A stretch of 64,000 nt of DNA from Methanosarcina sp. 2.H.T.1A.6 (GCF_000979455.1 NZ_JJOY01000005.1:62001-126000), one strand, 5' to 3'; shown: positions 44,750-54,787, counted from the first letter of the stretch. Notes: generated by a model not told the origin, from the sequence alone. A program made the numbers and translations.

Positions 44750-46972
44750 TCAGATCTTTTTCTTCAGAACAAAGTACTCTGCAATGATCATAAACAGAGG
44801 CAGGGAAATAGCAAGAAGTATTTTAGCCATTCCCATCGGCTTTTTTCCTGTGCCGCCTTCTCTTTCTGCACTGCTGTTCAGGATTGCCTTCCCTTCGCCG
44901 TTCCAGCTTCTCAGAGTTTCCTGTATTCCATCTTCATCTCCTTCTACAGTTCCCTCTTCTCCCGTATATTCACTTATTGCAAATGAAGAATAACCAGGCG
45001 TTTTTGCCCTGAAATAAACATAGTTTTTGTCTTCACCTGTTTTTTTGGTGCTTAGCGGTTGCCATTTGCTATCGTACCACAGAAGGGTTATATTGGATTC
45101 ATCAACACTGTTGTTTTTTATCCATTCCTTTTCAACTTTAAACCCTGTATAGCTGTTCTTAAGGGAAGCCGGAAGCCCTGCTCCTTTATTTCCCAGCCAG
45201 ATGTTTAATTGCCTGTATATCCTGCCAGGAGGCTGCTTCTTTACAAAAATGGATTTTCCCTTAAGCACTTCTACGGTTGCTGTTGTTTTCTTAAAGGTCT
45301 TCATCGGGTCAAACTCGATATATGTGATACATGTGACGTTTTTCGCGAAATCATATTTGACATGGTAGCCACTCATAATGTTCCTTGTATCAAGCTCTTT
45401 GACCTCTACATTCTTAGCTGGCTCTTTGGAAACGCCACTTCCCATACTGCTGCTTTTCCTACTGGAACTGGAACCTGAATTGGAATCGGAGCTTCCTTCA
45501 TTGCCGGGAGTAGTCTGTTTGGAGATACTTACAGTCCTGGTTAGTTCATTGTTTGTTTCGTCTTCCTCACGTATGGCATTTCCGTCATCTGCTACCATTC
45601 TCACATTTATGTTTCCTTCTGCCTCAGGAACCCAGTGAAGAGTACCTTTTGTGGTTTCCCCTACGGCAGTTGCTGGCATCGATACTTTACCGGTCTGAGT
45701 TACATTATTCCCGTTGATATAATATTTTAGCTCGCTGCTTGCCGAGTCCCTGAGCCCATTGTTCTTTATTGATATTGTGAAATTAATGTCATCTCCTACT
45801 CTGGGCGCTTCCGGGTTTAAAGAAAGCGACTCTACTATAAGGTCCGGAAGTATGGTTTTTACGTTTATAATTTTTGTGAATTGATTGTTATCTTCATTAC
45901 TTTCATGAACGTCTGAACCAGAGTCAATAATTACTCTTACTTCCATTTGTCCTTCTCTATCCGGGACAAGAGAGAAGATGACATCTGCTCCTTCACCTCT
46001 TGAAAGAGCTGGAATCTGAATATCATCCTGTGTGGGGGCGGTTCCGTTAATATAATATTTTGCCCGGACTTCCTCAGAGGGGTACGTACCCCGGTTCTTT
46101 ACTTTCAGGGTGAGGTTCAGGGTCTTTCCGAGTTCACCCTCAGCCGATTCAGGCACGATATCTTCAATTATCAGGTCAGGAATAAACTCTTTTGCTACTG
46201 TTACGGTGGATGTTTTTTCATTGTTCTCTTCGTTGCTCTCATCTACGAGGTAGCCCTCATCAACAACTGCTTTTATGTCTACAGATCCTTCTTCTATCGG
46301 AAACCATGTATATAAGGCATAGTTGCTTTCCTCCCTGGATAACCTGGGCACATTCCAGTAGTTAACAGCACTTCCGTTAATGTAGAGTGTCAGAGTTGTC
46401 TTTTGTGATGCCGATGTTCCCTGGTTCTTCACACTTATCCATATATTCTGATGTTTTCCTGGGCTGGGATTTTCAGGGAGTTCAAGAGTGTCTATTATCA
46501 GGTCCGGGAATCTGTTCTTTTTGAAAGTTATAAACCCCGCCGTTTTGACGTTATTATCCTCATTGCTTTCTTCCACTGAATCTTTTTCATCTACCTTTGC
46601 ACTTATCTCCACTGTACTTTCAGTTTCCGATATCCATGAAAACGATATTTGTTCACTGTTTCCAGCTTCTATTTCAGGGACTGAGCTTTCTCCTATCTGA
46701 CTCCCGTTGCTATAAAAAACCAGATTTGTTGTTCCTGAAGTTGCATCTCCCTGGTTTTTTACTGTTGCTGTGATGGTCACCTGTTCTCCGGTTTCTGGAT
46801 TAACCGGGTTCCAGAAAAGATCCTCAATTACCAGGTCAGGCAGTAAAATAGTTATATTTCCGTCATCCTCGGAAGGTATGTCCTCAGCTGCAGCAACCGT
46901 AACAGGCATAATTCCAGGAATTAGCATTATTATCAACAAATAAATCAAATAATGAAAAAAACTTATTTTCAT
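44750..46972 (-). CDS. Surface protein with four CARDB repeats and PGF-pre-PGF domain
   Basis: A 740-residue envelope protein. A signal peptide (LIYLLIIMLIPGIMPVTVAAA) is followed by four CARDB adhesion-type repeats of about 110 residues, each starting PDLI(I/V)E and ending E-S-N-E-(D/E)-N-N. Then come a Ser/Gly linker, a PGF-pre-PGF domain (about 520-670, with YVYFRAKTPGYSSFAISEY) and a C-terminal TM helix (MAKILLAISLPLFMIIAEYF). Probably anchored in the S-layer or membrane. ATG 46972 has GGAGG 9 bases upstream; the longer frame to 47023 is leader. Confidence 0.85.
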   Translation of the reverse strand: MKISFFHYLIYLLIIMLIPGIMPVTVAAAEDIPSEDDGNITILLPDLVIEDLFWNPVNPETGEQVTITATVKNQGDATSGTTNLVFYSNGSQIGESSVPEIEAGNSEQISFSWISETESTVEISAKVDEKDSVEESNEDNNVKTAGFITFKKNRFPDLIIDTLELPENPSPGKHQNIWISVKNQGTSASQKTTLTLYINGSAVNYWNVPRLSREESNYALYTWFPIEEGSVDIKAVVDEGYLVDESNEENNEKTSTVTVAKEFIPDLIIEDIVPESAEGELGKTLNLTLKVKNRGTYPSEEVRAKYYINGTAPTQDDIQIPALSRGEGADVIFSLVPDREGQMEVRVIIDSGSDVHESNEDNNQFTKIINVKTILPDLIVESLSLNPEAPRVGDDINFTISIKNNGLRDSASSELKYYINGNNVTQTGKVSMPATAVGETTKGTLHWVPEAEGNINVRMVADDGNAIREEDETNNELTRTVSISKQTTPGNEGSSDSNSGSSSSRKSSSMGSGVSKEPAKNVEVKELDTRNIMSGYHVKYDFAKNVTCITYIEFDPMKTFKKTTATVEVLKGKSIFVKKQPPGRIYRQLNIWLGNKGAGLPASLKNSYTGFKVEKEWIKNNSVDESNITLLWYDSKWQPLSTKKTGEDKNYVYFRAKTPGYSSFAISEYTGEEGTVEGDEDGIQETLRSWNGEGKAILNSSAEREGGTGKKPMGMAKILLAISLPLFMIIAEYFVLKKKI

Positions 46973-47652
46973 TTTTATTAGCCTCCGTCCCCACACATCT
47001 ATGAATATAAATTTCTGGTACATCAGTAGCTTATTAACAAGTAGCTATATAATTCATCGAAATTAAGTTTCTTATTTTTATCTCGGAATAAATTTTCCGG
47101 TAAACTCCTGATCCAAAATATTTATACCTTGAACGAGGGTTACTTCGTACAATACGTTACTTCTCCTGCTTCATATTTAAGGCTCGACACTTTCAATTAT
47201 CTAATCATTGAAAAAAGTTTGGCAGTTCGAGTATCAGCCTTCTTGAGGCTTTTCTCTTTGGGTTCTTGCAGGTTCAAACCTAACATAATATAAATTTATC
47301 TATATCTGTTTATTTCATCCAATTAACCAAATCCCGGAAGATTTTCTTTTTGAATCTATTACAGCTGCTCATTAATGTATCAAAATTCCGTAGTAGATGC
47401 CCTTTTATTTCTCCTTTCTCCAGATGTTACAGCTCATGAGTTGTACTATCTAAAATCTGCAAGCGATAGAAGGAGAGAAAAAGTCTAAAGAATTGATTTC
47501 TAAAATAGAAATGAAAAAGTAAACTATAAAACGAACAGTATACAACGTAATATATTACCTATTACATATAATATATATAATATAATTTACAAAATATATT
47601 ATTTAAAATGTAATGTATATAAACACTCCAAAAAGATAACGTTTAAAAAGAC
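46973..47652. other. AT-rich spacer
   Basis: No gene is seen. Around 47545-47625 the sequence is almost pure A/T with overlapping TATATTA palindromes. It lies downstream of the 393-residue hypothetical gene and upstream of the CARDB gene, and probably contains the latter's promoter. Confidence 0.4.
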
Positions 47653-48825
47653 TTAGACGATCAGGTATTTACTGTCCTTAATCTGAGCCCTACTGTCCAC
47701 GCCAAGTATTTCGGCAATCTCAACGCCTTCGCTTCCTACATCGGAAAGACGGATATACATTTCAGCCTTTGAGATATACTTTTCAGTTCTTGTTCCGTCG
47801 GCTTCTTCCATTTTGATGGTAATTTCTTCTTTATTAAGCCCTTTTGTCAGACACTCATGGACGATCACACCGTACTGTTCGGCAATTACTTTCAGGCAGT
47901 CGAAAATCTGGTTTGTAGAGACGGCATCTTCTTCGTCAAGCAGGACTTTTGAAAGGGTATAGGTTCGGATATTTGTCCGGAGGTAATTCTGGATCTTCTC
48001 CGGAATTTTAGCAAGAACCTTCATATCTATAAGAGCACCAAGCTCTTTGTCGGCAGTAATCTCTTTATCATCTTCATATACAAAGTACTTGAGCCCGCTG
48101 CCTTCTATCCTGAACTTCCGGTTTGCTTTTTTATTTTCAAGAACAAGACGGATATTTCTTTCGCTGTCATATTCAAGGGAACTTACGAGAAACTCGGAGA
48201 GGTCCTGCATTTTTATTTTCTCTTCTTTTCGCAGGATTCCTGTCCTTGTCCATCCCGGCAGGCTCAAGCTATCAATAAGCCTCTCTACTGTCAGAGGCTC
48301 TTCTGTAAACCAGAGTTTATAATAGTATTGCAAGCCTGAAACCGAACCTTCTACTTCCCCTGAAACTCCGCTTATACTGCTGGAAAGCTCAAATCTCTTT
48401 TTGGCTCCATATATTCCTGAGATCAAAAAAGGATTGAGAACCTCAAGAACCTTGCTCTCAATTTTTTGACACTCCTGAGCGGTTCCATTTTCAATTTTTC
48501 TGGACTCTATTTCAAGAATTTCATGCTTTCGCCCGAAATTTTCATTGCAGGTGATCAGAATTGAGTCAGCACAGGGTACTAAATCCTCTGTACCTATCTC
48601 TTTTATTAATTTATTAACCAATGAGCTGAGTTTCTCTTCGAAGATATTCATTCCAGTTATTCTGTTGTTCAATTCATGGAGTGCTTCTTTATTTTTGCAC
48701 TTAAGTTCTATTATGGAATTCTCCAGAGGGATTACTCGGGCAGTTATGTCTATGTATGATTTCAGATCTTCAATGAAATCCCTCTGTACAGGCAGTTCCG
48801 TAGAGTCCTGGTAAACATATTTCAT
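47653..48825 (-). CDS. Conserved-looking cytoplasmic protein of unknown function (390 aa)
   Basis: No family is recognised. There are no TM segments or signal peptide. The N-terminal 110 residues are helical and charged (coiled-coil-like, LHELNNRITGMNIFEEKLSS). The middle is alpha/beta (FVYEDDKEITADKELGALIDMK). Residues 300-390 (AVSTNQIFDCLKVIAEQYGV and ISKAEMYIRLSDVGSEGVEI) could be a winged-helix-like end. ATG 48825 is chosen with GGGTG just upstream; GTG 48834 is alternative. It is on the same strand as tyrS, but 175 bases separate them. Confidence 0.6.
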   Translation of the reverse strand: MKYVYQDSTELPVQRDFIEDLKSYIDITARVIPLENSIIELKCKNKEALHELNNRITGMNIFEEKLSSLVNKLIKEIGTEDLVPCADSILITCNENFGRKHEILEIESRKIENGTAQECQKIESKVLEVLNPFLISGIYGAKKRFELSSSISGVSGEVEGSVSGLQYYYKLWFTEEPLTVERLIDSLSLPGWTRTGILRKEEKIKMQDLSEFLVSSLEYDSERNIRLVLENKKANRKFRIEGSGLKYFVYEDDKEITADKELGALIDMKVLAKIPEKIQNYLRTNIRTYTLSKVLLDEEDAVSTNQIFDCLKVIAEQYGVIVHECLTKGLNKEEITIKMEEADGTRTEKYISKAEMYIRLSDVGSEGVEIAEILGVDSRAQIKDSKYLIV

Positions 48826-49000
48826 AAAAAGCACCCTGGATATCTGAACTAACTTTCCAAATATTCTATGCCTTATAGCTATATAACATTTTATCCAGGA
48901 TCTTCAGGCATTTTTATGTGACGTCCTACTCCCCATAAGAATGTGCCTTCACCCCGGATTTTTTCTAAAATTTTCTGGAAGGGGTTTACCCTTCCGGAAT

Positions 49001-49954
49001 TCATAGAAGAACTTTTCGGACAGGGTCCAGAATCTCATTTATATATTTTGCAGCTGCATTTTTAAGGTCCATTGGGTGGACTTTTTCTTCTATAAAGTCA
49101 CTTTCCATCTCAGCGTAACTGTGGTATGTGAGGTTTCCACCGAATTTCTCAGGCCTTTCAATAACAACTGTTTCGTATCTTGGGATGATATGATAGCGGA
49201 AAAGAGCAAGAATCGGGTTTTCTTCTACGTCTCCTATCTTGCAGAAAGCTTTCTTAAACTTCTTGTAGATCTCTTCTTCCGTATCATCTACTGAAATAAA
49301 ATTGTCCTTTGAAGAAGCCATCTTGGTTCCGTCAAGCCCAAGGAGAATAGGAGTGTGAATACAGATCGGTGCTTCAAATCCGAGGTTCTTTAAATTTTCG
49401 CGGGCAAGCATGTGGATTTTCCTCTGGTCAATCCCTCCGACCGCCACATCCACTCCGAGCATGGCAATATCAATAGCCTGCATCAGGGGATATACCATCT
49501 GGGAAACTGTCGGGTCGTCCATTGCACGCCCTACTTCGTCCATGCTCCTCTTTGCCCTGTTAAGGGTGACTGTTCTTGAAAGTTTGAGCACATTTAACAT
49601 GTACTCGGCTCCCAGCTGGAAGTCTGACCCGTAAACGAAATCAGTTTGTACTTCATCAAGCCCGAGAGCGATAAAGCAGCGCCGGTTGTAGTCTGCAATC
49701 TTCTTGACCTCTTCCAGAGTGCCTTTCTTGTTCATATAAGCGTGTACATCTGCAAGCAGGACAGTGATTTTGAATCCTGCTTTTTGCAAATCTATTAATT
49801 TGTTTACGGTAAGGACATGCCCCATATGGATTTTTCCGCTCGGTTCGTATCCTACGTAAGCACGGGGGGTTTCTTTATTTTTAAGGAGTCCTTCCAATTC
49901 TTCTTCGGTAACAATTTCCTGAACATTTCTTCTTATAAGCTCAAGTCTGTCCAT
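49001..49954 (-). CDS. tyrS: Tyrosyl-tRNA synthetase, archaeal type
   Basis: A 317-residue class I synthetase. The HIGH-type motif is HMGH (residues 43-46), and the KMSKS-type motif is KMASS near residue 212. The tyrosine pocket is shown by YVGYEPSG, MQAIDIAMLGVDVAVGG and DQRKIHMLARE. Length is that of short archaeal/eukaryotic TyrRS without a bacterial S4 domain. GGAATG precedes the ATG. It lies 39 bases downstream of thg1, so two tRNA-maturation functions appear cotranscribed. Confidence 0.95.
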   Translation of the reverse strand: MDRLELIRRNVQEIVTEEELEGLLKNKETPRAYVGYEPSGKIHMGHVLTVNKLIDLQKAGFKITVLLADVHAYMNKKGTLEEVKKIADYNRRCFIALGLDEVQTDFVYGSDFQLGAEYMLNVLKLSRTVTLNRAKRSMDEVGRAMDDPTVSQMVYPLMQAIDIAMLGVDVAVGGIDQRKIHMLARENLKNLGFEAPICIHTPILLGLDGTKMASSKDNFISVDDTEEEIYKKFKKAFCKIGDVEENPILALFRYHIIPRYETVVIERPEKFGGNLTYHSYAEMESDFIEEKVHPMDLKNAAAKYINEILDPVRKVLL

Positions 49955-49993
49955 TACATCTACATTCCTTTTCTTTTTTTATTCTGAAACACT

Positions 49994-50725
49994 TCAGTTT
50001 CTATTAATAAGTTTCTCTAAAAACGGTATCCCTTCTTCGGATTTGAATTTCGGGATTTCCCAGTTCTGAGTTATTTTTCTTCGCAGGGATTTTTCCTCTT
50101 TGCCAGATACCGGATTGAAACCATGGGTTTCATATTCTTCGTTTGATATAATGATTCCTCTCCTCTGCCAGGCAGGAAGCGCCGCAAGATTGATGCCTCT
50201 CTCAAAAAGCATCTCATGAATTTTCCATTCTTTTTTTCCTTTCAGACACTTTGCAGCTTCATTCTTCCCCACACCTTCGTTCCTGAGGGCATAGTATCCC
50301 CAGGCTGCCACAAAGTTGCGCCAGGCTTCCAGTTGCCTCCAGTGAAAGTACTCAGGAATTTCCTCTTTTTGAAGAGCTACCAATCTGGAATCAAAAGCTA
50401 TGGGTTCTTCAAGCCGCAGTTCTATCGTAAGGGCACTTCCCAGAAAGCTCGCCACAACAGAATCTATTTTTTCCACCCTGCCGTCAAAAGGAAGGTCTGC
50501 GAAAAGAAAACTGACTTCATCTGAAAAAGTATAGGCAAAAAGAGGGCTTAAACCGCTTTTTTCGATGAAGAGTTCGGCAGTGTTCGCCATCGCTCTGGCG
50601 AAGGTTTTATCATAGGGTTTCTCAAAGCCCAGGCCTGAAAGTGTATTTTTGAAATTCCTGCCGTCAGCGCGCAAGACCACTGGCGGGATACAGCGCATTT
50701 CAGCATAGATTTCCCGGTTTTTCAT
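49994..50725 (-). CDS. thg1: tRNA-His guanylyltransferase (Thg1)
   Basis: A 243-residue reverse polymerase that can add G to the 5' end of tRNA-His or repair tRNA 5' ends. RADGRNFKN supplies the first metal ligand (Asp21, Gly22) and FSDEVSFLF the second (Asp69). Codon 142 is TGG (50300-50302), giving AAW. My recollection of published work is that M. acetivorans has UAG-encoded pyrrolysine here. ATG 50725 matches the family N-terminus MKNREIYAEMRC; the frame is open to 50821 inside the PRC-barrel gene but that extension is not homologous. Confidence 0.92.
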   Translation of the reverse strand: MKNREIYAEMRCIPPVVLRADGRNFKNTLSGLGFEKPYDKTFARAMANTAELFIEKSGLSPLFAYTFSDEVSFLFADLPFDGRVEKIDSVVASFLGSALTIELRLEEPIAFDSRLVALQKEEIPEYFHWRQLEAWRNFVAAWGYYALRNEGVGKNEAAKCLKGKKEWKIHEMLFERGINLAALPAWQRRGIIISNEEYETHGFNPVSGKEEKSLRRKITQNWEIPKFKSEEGIPFLEKLINRN

Positions 50726-50745
50726 ATGACTTTTCGAAAGACCAT

Positions 50746-51003
50746 TCAGTCTTCTTTCCTCTTTTTGTATCTCTGGATAACGTCTCTGATTATTATAATG
50801 TCTGCTGCTGTTATAACCCACCGGTAGGGAATAATAATACCTCTGCTGCTTAGATCAAAAAGTTCCCTGTTAATGTCCGAAACAGCAAGTCCTGTTACTT
50901 TCTGTTCCTCTACATCAATTACAAGGTCCTGCAATTTCCCTACATAAACACCGTTGTTTGTGTATATGCTTAGGCCAAAGAGTGATGTGAGTTCTTCGCG
51001 CAT
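50746..51003 (-). CDS. PRC-barrel domain protein
   Basis: An 85-residue PRC-barrel: LFGLSIYTNNGVYVGKLQDL, VIDVEEQKVTGLAV, then a strand and a basic tail (RYKKRKED). In bacteria such domains bind RNA or partner proteins (RimM), and stand-alone archaeal copies are of unknown role. It is 20 bases upstream of thg1, consistent with an operon with thg1 and tyrS. Confidence 0.85.
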   Translation of the reverse strand: MREELTSLFGLSIYTNNGVYVGKLQDLVIDVEEQKVTGLAVSDINRELFDLSSRGIIIPYRWVITAADIIIIRDVIQRYKKRKED

Positions 51004-51353
51004 TATATCCCAGCTCTATTAATTAATTTAAGTTATCTATGCATCCTAAATTTATTTAAATATCTTCCTCTACCTTATATGAAAAACATACTTATATATC
51101 TTACAGTTTTACTGAGCTCTCTTCTCTATTAAAAATATAGTTCCAGATTCTACAGTTCTACTTAAACTTAATGTTTACGATTAACGAATTATCTATTGCC
51201 TTTCTCTGAGAAAAAGGATTTTTAATCTGTTTTCTATAATAAATACTCCGTGTTTAAGTTAGTCAGAGGTGGTGTTTTTCTCGATTTAATTTTTTTCCGA
51301 ATTGTCCTGGCCGTGGGAATGGAAACTTTAAATTCATAGTGCTTTAGCAGGAA

Positions 51354-51381
51354 ACCCGTTAAATCTTTAGATTTAGCGGGT
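51354..51381. other. Strong 12-bp hairpin in the spacer upstream of the PRC-barrel gene
   Basis: ACCCGTTAAATC (51354-51365) pairs with GATTTAGCGGGT (51370-51381) through one G-U pair around a 4-base loop. No T-tract follows on the plus strand. The rest of 51004-51667 holds no gene, apart from a 16-bp repeat of TTTCTTTTGTTAAACC (51560-51606, about three copies) downstream of mdh. Confidence 0.6.
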
Positions 51382-51667
51382 AGTTAACTCACCTTCTCTT
51401 CTCCGAATTGATCAATAAGGATTAACTTTGTTTTTGTATTTTTTAGAGACATTTAAAAACAGAAATAAACTGGTAAATTGGGCAGGCTTCTGAGTTTCTT
51501 ATAACCTGCCTAAAAAACCTGCCGAAAAAAATGTACTGATTTTTCCGTCAACTGAAACTTTTCTTTTGTTAAACCTTTCTTTTGTTAAACCTTTCTTTTG
51601 TTAATACTTACCTTTCAGCTCTGATCTGTTTATTACGCCTCTTATGGTTTATTTTTTGGTTTCTTTT

Positions 51668-52591
51668 TTATATGTCTAGCTGTGAGATTCCCCTTCTTAT
51701 CGTTTCTGAGGATTTTCTTAATATCTCAGACTGGCTTTCATCAAGTTCGAGTTCCAGGATTTCTTCTATCCCATTTGCTCCCAGTTTTACGGGCACTCCG
51801 AAGTAAATCCCTTCCTGCCCATACTGTCCCTCAAGATATGCAGACGCCGGAAGAATGCGCTTTGAATCTTTAAGCACGGCTTCTGCCATGCGCACAATGG
51901 CTGCAGACGGGGCATAAAATGCACTTCCCTGTTTGAGAAGTCCTACGATTTCGGCTCCTCCATTCACTGTCCTTTCTACAAGCCTGGCAATTGTCTCATC
52001 CGGAAGCAGTTCCGGAAGCGGAACTCCCGAGATTGTGGTATACTGGGGGAGGGGAACCATAAGGTCTCCGTGGCCTCCTATAACCATTGCTTCGACATCC
52101 TTTTTCGAACACTTCAGTTCTTCTGCTATAAAGCTTGCAAAACGACCTGTATCAAGAACTCCGCTCATCCCGAAGACCTTTTTTGGCTCAAAGCCCGTTG
52201 CTTTCATAGCTACATATGTTATAATGTCAAGTGGGTTTGTGACATTTATAACAATGGAGTTCGGAGAATACTCTGCAATATTTCGGGATACCTCTCCTAT
52301 TATTTTTGAATTGGTTTTAATAAGGTCTTCCCTGCTCATTCCGGGCTTTCTGGCAATCCCGGCTGTAATAATCACCAGGTCAGAGTCTGCAATGTCTGCA
52401 TAATCATTAGTACCTGTTACCTGTGTATCATAATCATTTATTGCTCCTGCCTGCATGAGGTCAAGAGCTTTTCCCTGTGGTAGTCCTTCCACAATATCTG
52501 TCATGACAATTTCGCCCAGTTCCAGTTCAGCTAGCCGCTGGACTGTGGTCGCACCTACATTTCCTGCACCAATTACGGAAATTTTAGCCAT
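51668..52591 (-). CDS. mdh: Malate dehydrogenase (lactate/malate dehydrogenase family)
   Basis: A 307-residue NAD(P)-dependent dehydrogenase. GAGNVGATTVQ is the nucleotide-binding loop and MTDI ends beta-2. ITAGIARKPGMSRED contains the substrate-binding Arg of the malate loop. VTNPLDIITYV, MSGVLDTGRF and the catalytic histidine in IGGHGDLMVP complete the site. ARKPGMSR favours malate over lactate. ATG 52591 gives the usual MAKISVIGAG. The frame is open three codons further. Confidence 0.95.
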   Translation of the reverse strand: MAKISVIGAGNVGATTVQRLAELELGEIVMTDIVEGLPQGKALDLMQAGAINDYDTQVTGTNDYADIADSDLVIITAGIARKPGMSREDLIKTNSKIIGEVSRNIAEYSPNSIVINVTNPLDIITYVAMKATGFEPKKVFGMSGVLDTGRFASFIAEELKCSKKDVEAMVIGGHGDLMVPLPQYTTISGVPLPELLPDETIARLVERTVNGGAEIVGLLKQGSAFYAPSAAIVRMAEAVLKDSKRILPASAYLEGQYGQEGIYFGVPVKLGANGIEEILELELDESQSEILRKSSETIRRGISQLDI

Positions 52592-53067
52592 TACTTGCAC
52601 ACCCGTATAAAAGATTCATTTGCAGGAAGCTTTCTCGACTCCTGCCTGTAAAAATCGATCCTTAATTTCTAATCGGTTTGGTGGTAACTATATCTTAGTA
52701 TTTATTTTTTTGGCTTTCTAGAAGTCCTGAACTTGTGTTTTTTCCCCAATCTTATTAAGTTGAACTCTATAAATCCTCTTTATATTTTGCCCCCGAAAGA
52801 AATAAAGAATACTCTATATTATCACTGACTAAGTATATTAACCTTGTCGGTGTGGATCCGGAACGATTCCGTACGGCAAGGTCGACTCTTAAATACATGT
52901 CCGAACGAATTGACCCGGATTTATGTCTATTTAGTGAACATTTTCCCTGTTCTGATCATTTAATGTAGGGTTTATATTTATTGAAAGCCACTGTCTGCGT
53001 TCTATATCACTTTCAGTCCTCATGCAGTATTTTTATTAAAGATCACCTACAATGGTTCAGGGGAAAA
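52592..53067. other. Spacer with coding-like remnant and hairpin
   Basis: A plus-strand frame from about 52786 to a TAG near 52968 reads sensibly (NLVGVDPERFRTARSTLKYM, then SERIDPDLCLFSEHFPC) but has no start before Met in LKYM. The same DNA makes a hairpin: ACCTTG (52841-52846) with CAAGGT (52877-52882), enclosing CGGAA-CGA-TTCCG (52859-52871). It may be a gene fragment or a structured leader. It is not identified. Confidence 0.35.
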
Positions 53068-53817
53068 ATGCTAAAGAACACATATATTCACATTCCGGGC
53101 GTAGGAAAAGCTCTTGAGCAGAAGATCTGGGCTTCAGGAATAAATACCTGGGAAGAGTTCCTGGAAATGGAAGATAGAATCTCAATTCCTTTATCAAGGA
53201 AAACCAGAATATGTGACGAAATAAAGATGTCTTCTAGACATCTGGCTGCAAGAGATTGCTTCTTTTTTTCACAGCGTCTCCCTTCTGCAGAACACTGGAG
53301 GACTTATTCTCTGTTTTCTGACTCTGTCGCTTTCTTTGACATCGAAACCACAGGGCTTTCCCCCAGCAGGGACAGGATTACCGTTGTTGGAATCTATGAC
53401 GGGAATGAGTCCAAAATGTATGTGAGGGGAATCAATCTTGATGACATCGTGGAGGAGTTTTCAAAATACAAGCTCCTCGTGTCCTTTAACGGAGCCCGCT
53501 TTGATATTCCTTTCATAAAATCCGAATTTCCCGAAATCGAATTCAAGCAGCTCCACATCGACCTGATGTATCCCCTCCGGCGTATCGGGTATGGCGGGGG
53601 TCTCAAAAATATCGAGAAGGTGCTCGGGATCTGCAGAAGTGAGGATACGGATGGTATGGATGGATTTGATGCGGTCCGGCTCTGGAGGAAGTATGAGAAG
53701 GGCGATAGGGAAGCTCTGGACCTGCTTCTTAAATATAACCGGGAGGATATAGTAAATCTGAAAACTATTATTGAACTTACTTACCCGAAAATGGTTGAAA
53801 AAGCTTTGAAGACGTGA
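53068..53817 (+). CDS. RNase H-like DEDD exonuclease (YprB-type) with HhH-like N-terminus
   Basis: A 249-residue protein. Residues 5-45 resemble a helix-hairpin-helix (IHIPGVGKALEQKIW). Residues 90-245 are a ribonuclease H-fold exonuclease with acidic residues in VAFFDIETTGL, LLVSFNGARFDIPFI and NREDIVNLKTII, the DEDD pattern of YprB-like proteins. ATG 53068 follows GGGG closely and begins just before the HhH; the frame is open to 52981 but that extension has no match to the fold. The function is probably nucleic-acid processing. Confidence 0.8.
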   Translation: MLKNTYIHIPGVGKALEQKIWASGINTWEEFLEMEDRISIPLSRKTRICDEIKMSSRHLAARDCFFFSQRLPSAEHWRTYSLFSDSVAFFDIETTGLSPSRDRITVVGIYDGNESKMYVRGINLDDIVEEFSKYKLLVSFNGARFDIPFIKSEFPEIEFKQLHIDLMYPLRRIGYGGGLKNIEKVLGICRSEDTDGMDGFDAVRLWRKYEKGDREALDLLLKYNREDIVNLKTIIELTYPKMVEKALKT

Positions 53818-54046
53818 AACAGTGCAGTTTTCCTCCCCTGATGTCGCCAAAAAGTAGAAATGTCAGCAATATGTATATATTGTCAGTTAATAACTTATAC
53901 ACTCCTATTGCTGTTCTGGATTTTGGCCTTACTGATTCACTGCTAACTTTTATGGCAAAATCTTGTATGTAAATCTTGTATGTAATTGAACAGGCTCGCT
54001 GTGGTATTGAACGTTATCTATATGCTCTGAAACAAAGGGGAATTTA

Positions 54047-54787
54047 ATGGCAGTAACACTGAAGTTCGGGGATAAAGTCACTGTGGCGGATGTAAGAAAA
54101 CTCCACGATATGGAAGATGTGGTATTTGATAGGGAATGGTTTGAAAGGGTAGATGAAAGAAATAAAGACATGTATTACATGTTCAGGGATCTTGCCAAAA
54201 ATGATGCTGATCTTGAGAACATTAAAACCCACCACCTCAGATATGACATTACAAGAATCCCTCCCGGAATGCTTGGGTCAGAATATATTAAAACCGTAGG
54301 TCACTACCATCCGCAGGTTCCCGGAACCGATGTCTCCTATCCTGAGATTTACCAGGTGCTTGAAGGTTCTGCTACTTATCTACTGCAGAAAGTGGAGCCT
54401 GGAGAAGAGGACATTGTTCTGGATGTGGCAGTAATCAAAGCAGAAACAGGAGATATGGTGCTTGTCCCGCCCGGGTACGGGCATGTAACAATAAACGCTT
54501 CAGAAAAGAGTCTTGAGATGGCAAACTGGGTTTGCCGTGATTTCTCTTCGGTCTATGAGCCTGTAAAAAGACTTTCCGGAGCTGCCTATTTCCTTCTTAA
54601 AGATGGCTTTGCCAAAAACCCTCTTTACAGGGATATCCCATCCATTCGTTATGTCAAACCACTGAGCTTTGATGAACTCAGGCTTGATTCCGGAGAAAAT
54701 ATGTATGATCTTTTGCATAGAGCTGACAAACTAAGATTCTTAACGGCTCCGCAGGATTTTATGGGTTTCTTAGCGGGAGTGTTGTGA
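54047..54787 (+). CDS. pgi: Cupin-type phosphoglucose isomerase
   Basis: A 246-residue archaeal cPGI converting glucose-6-phosphate and fructose-6-phosphate, metal-dependent and unrelated to the classical enzyme. The cupin motif is TVGHYHPQ...YPEIYQVLEG (about 84-110), and the second motif is MVLVPPGYGHVTIN (about 144-157). The metal ligands would be the two His of HYH, the Glu of YPEIY and the His of YGHV. GGGGAA precedes the ATG. It probably serves gluconeogenesis and glycogen metabolism. Confidence 0.93.
   Translation: MAVTLKFGDKVTVADVRKLHDMEDVVFDREWFERVDERNKDMYYMFRDLAKNDADLENIKTHHLRYDITRIPPGMLGSEYIKTVGHYHPQVPGTDVSYPEIYQVLEGSATYLLQKVEPGEEDIVLDVAVIKAETGDMVLVPPGYGHVTINASEKSLEMANWVCRDFSSVYEPVKRLSGAAYFLLKDGFAKNPLYRDIPSIRYVKPLSFDELRLDSGENMYDLLHRADKLRFLTAPQDFMGFLAGVL

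Noticed and set aside
47258-47290. GGTTCAAACC as part of a tRNA T-arm
   Set aside because: No acceptor stem, anticodon arm or D-arm can be formed around it.
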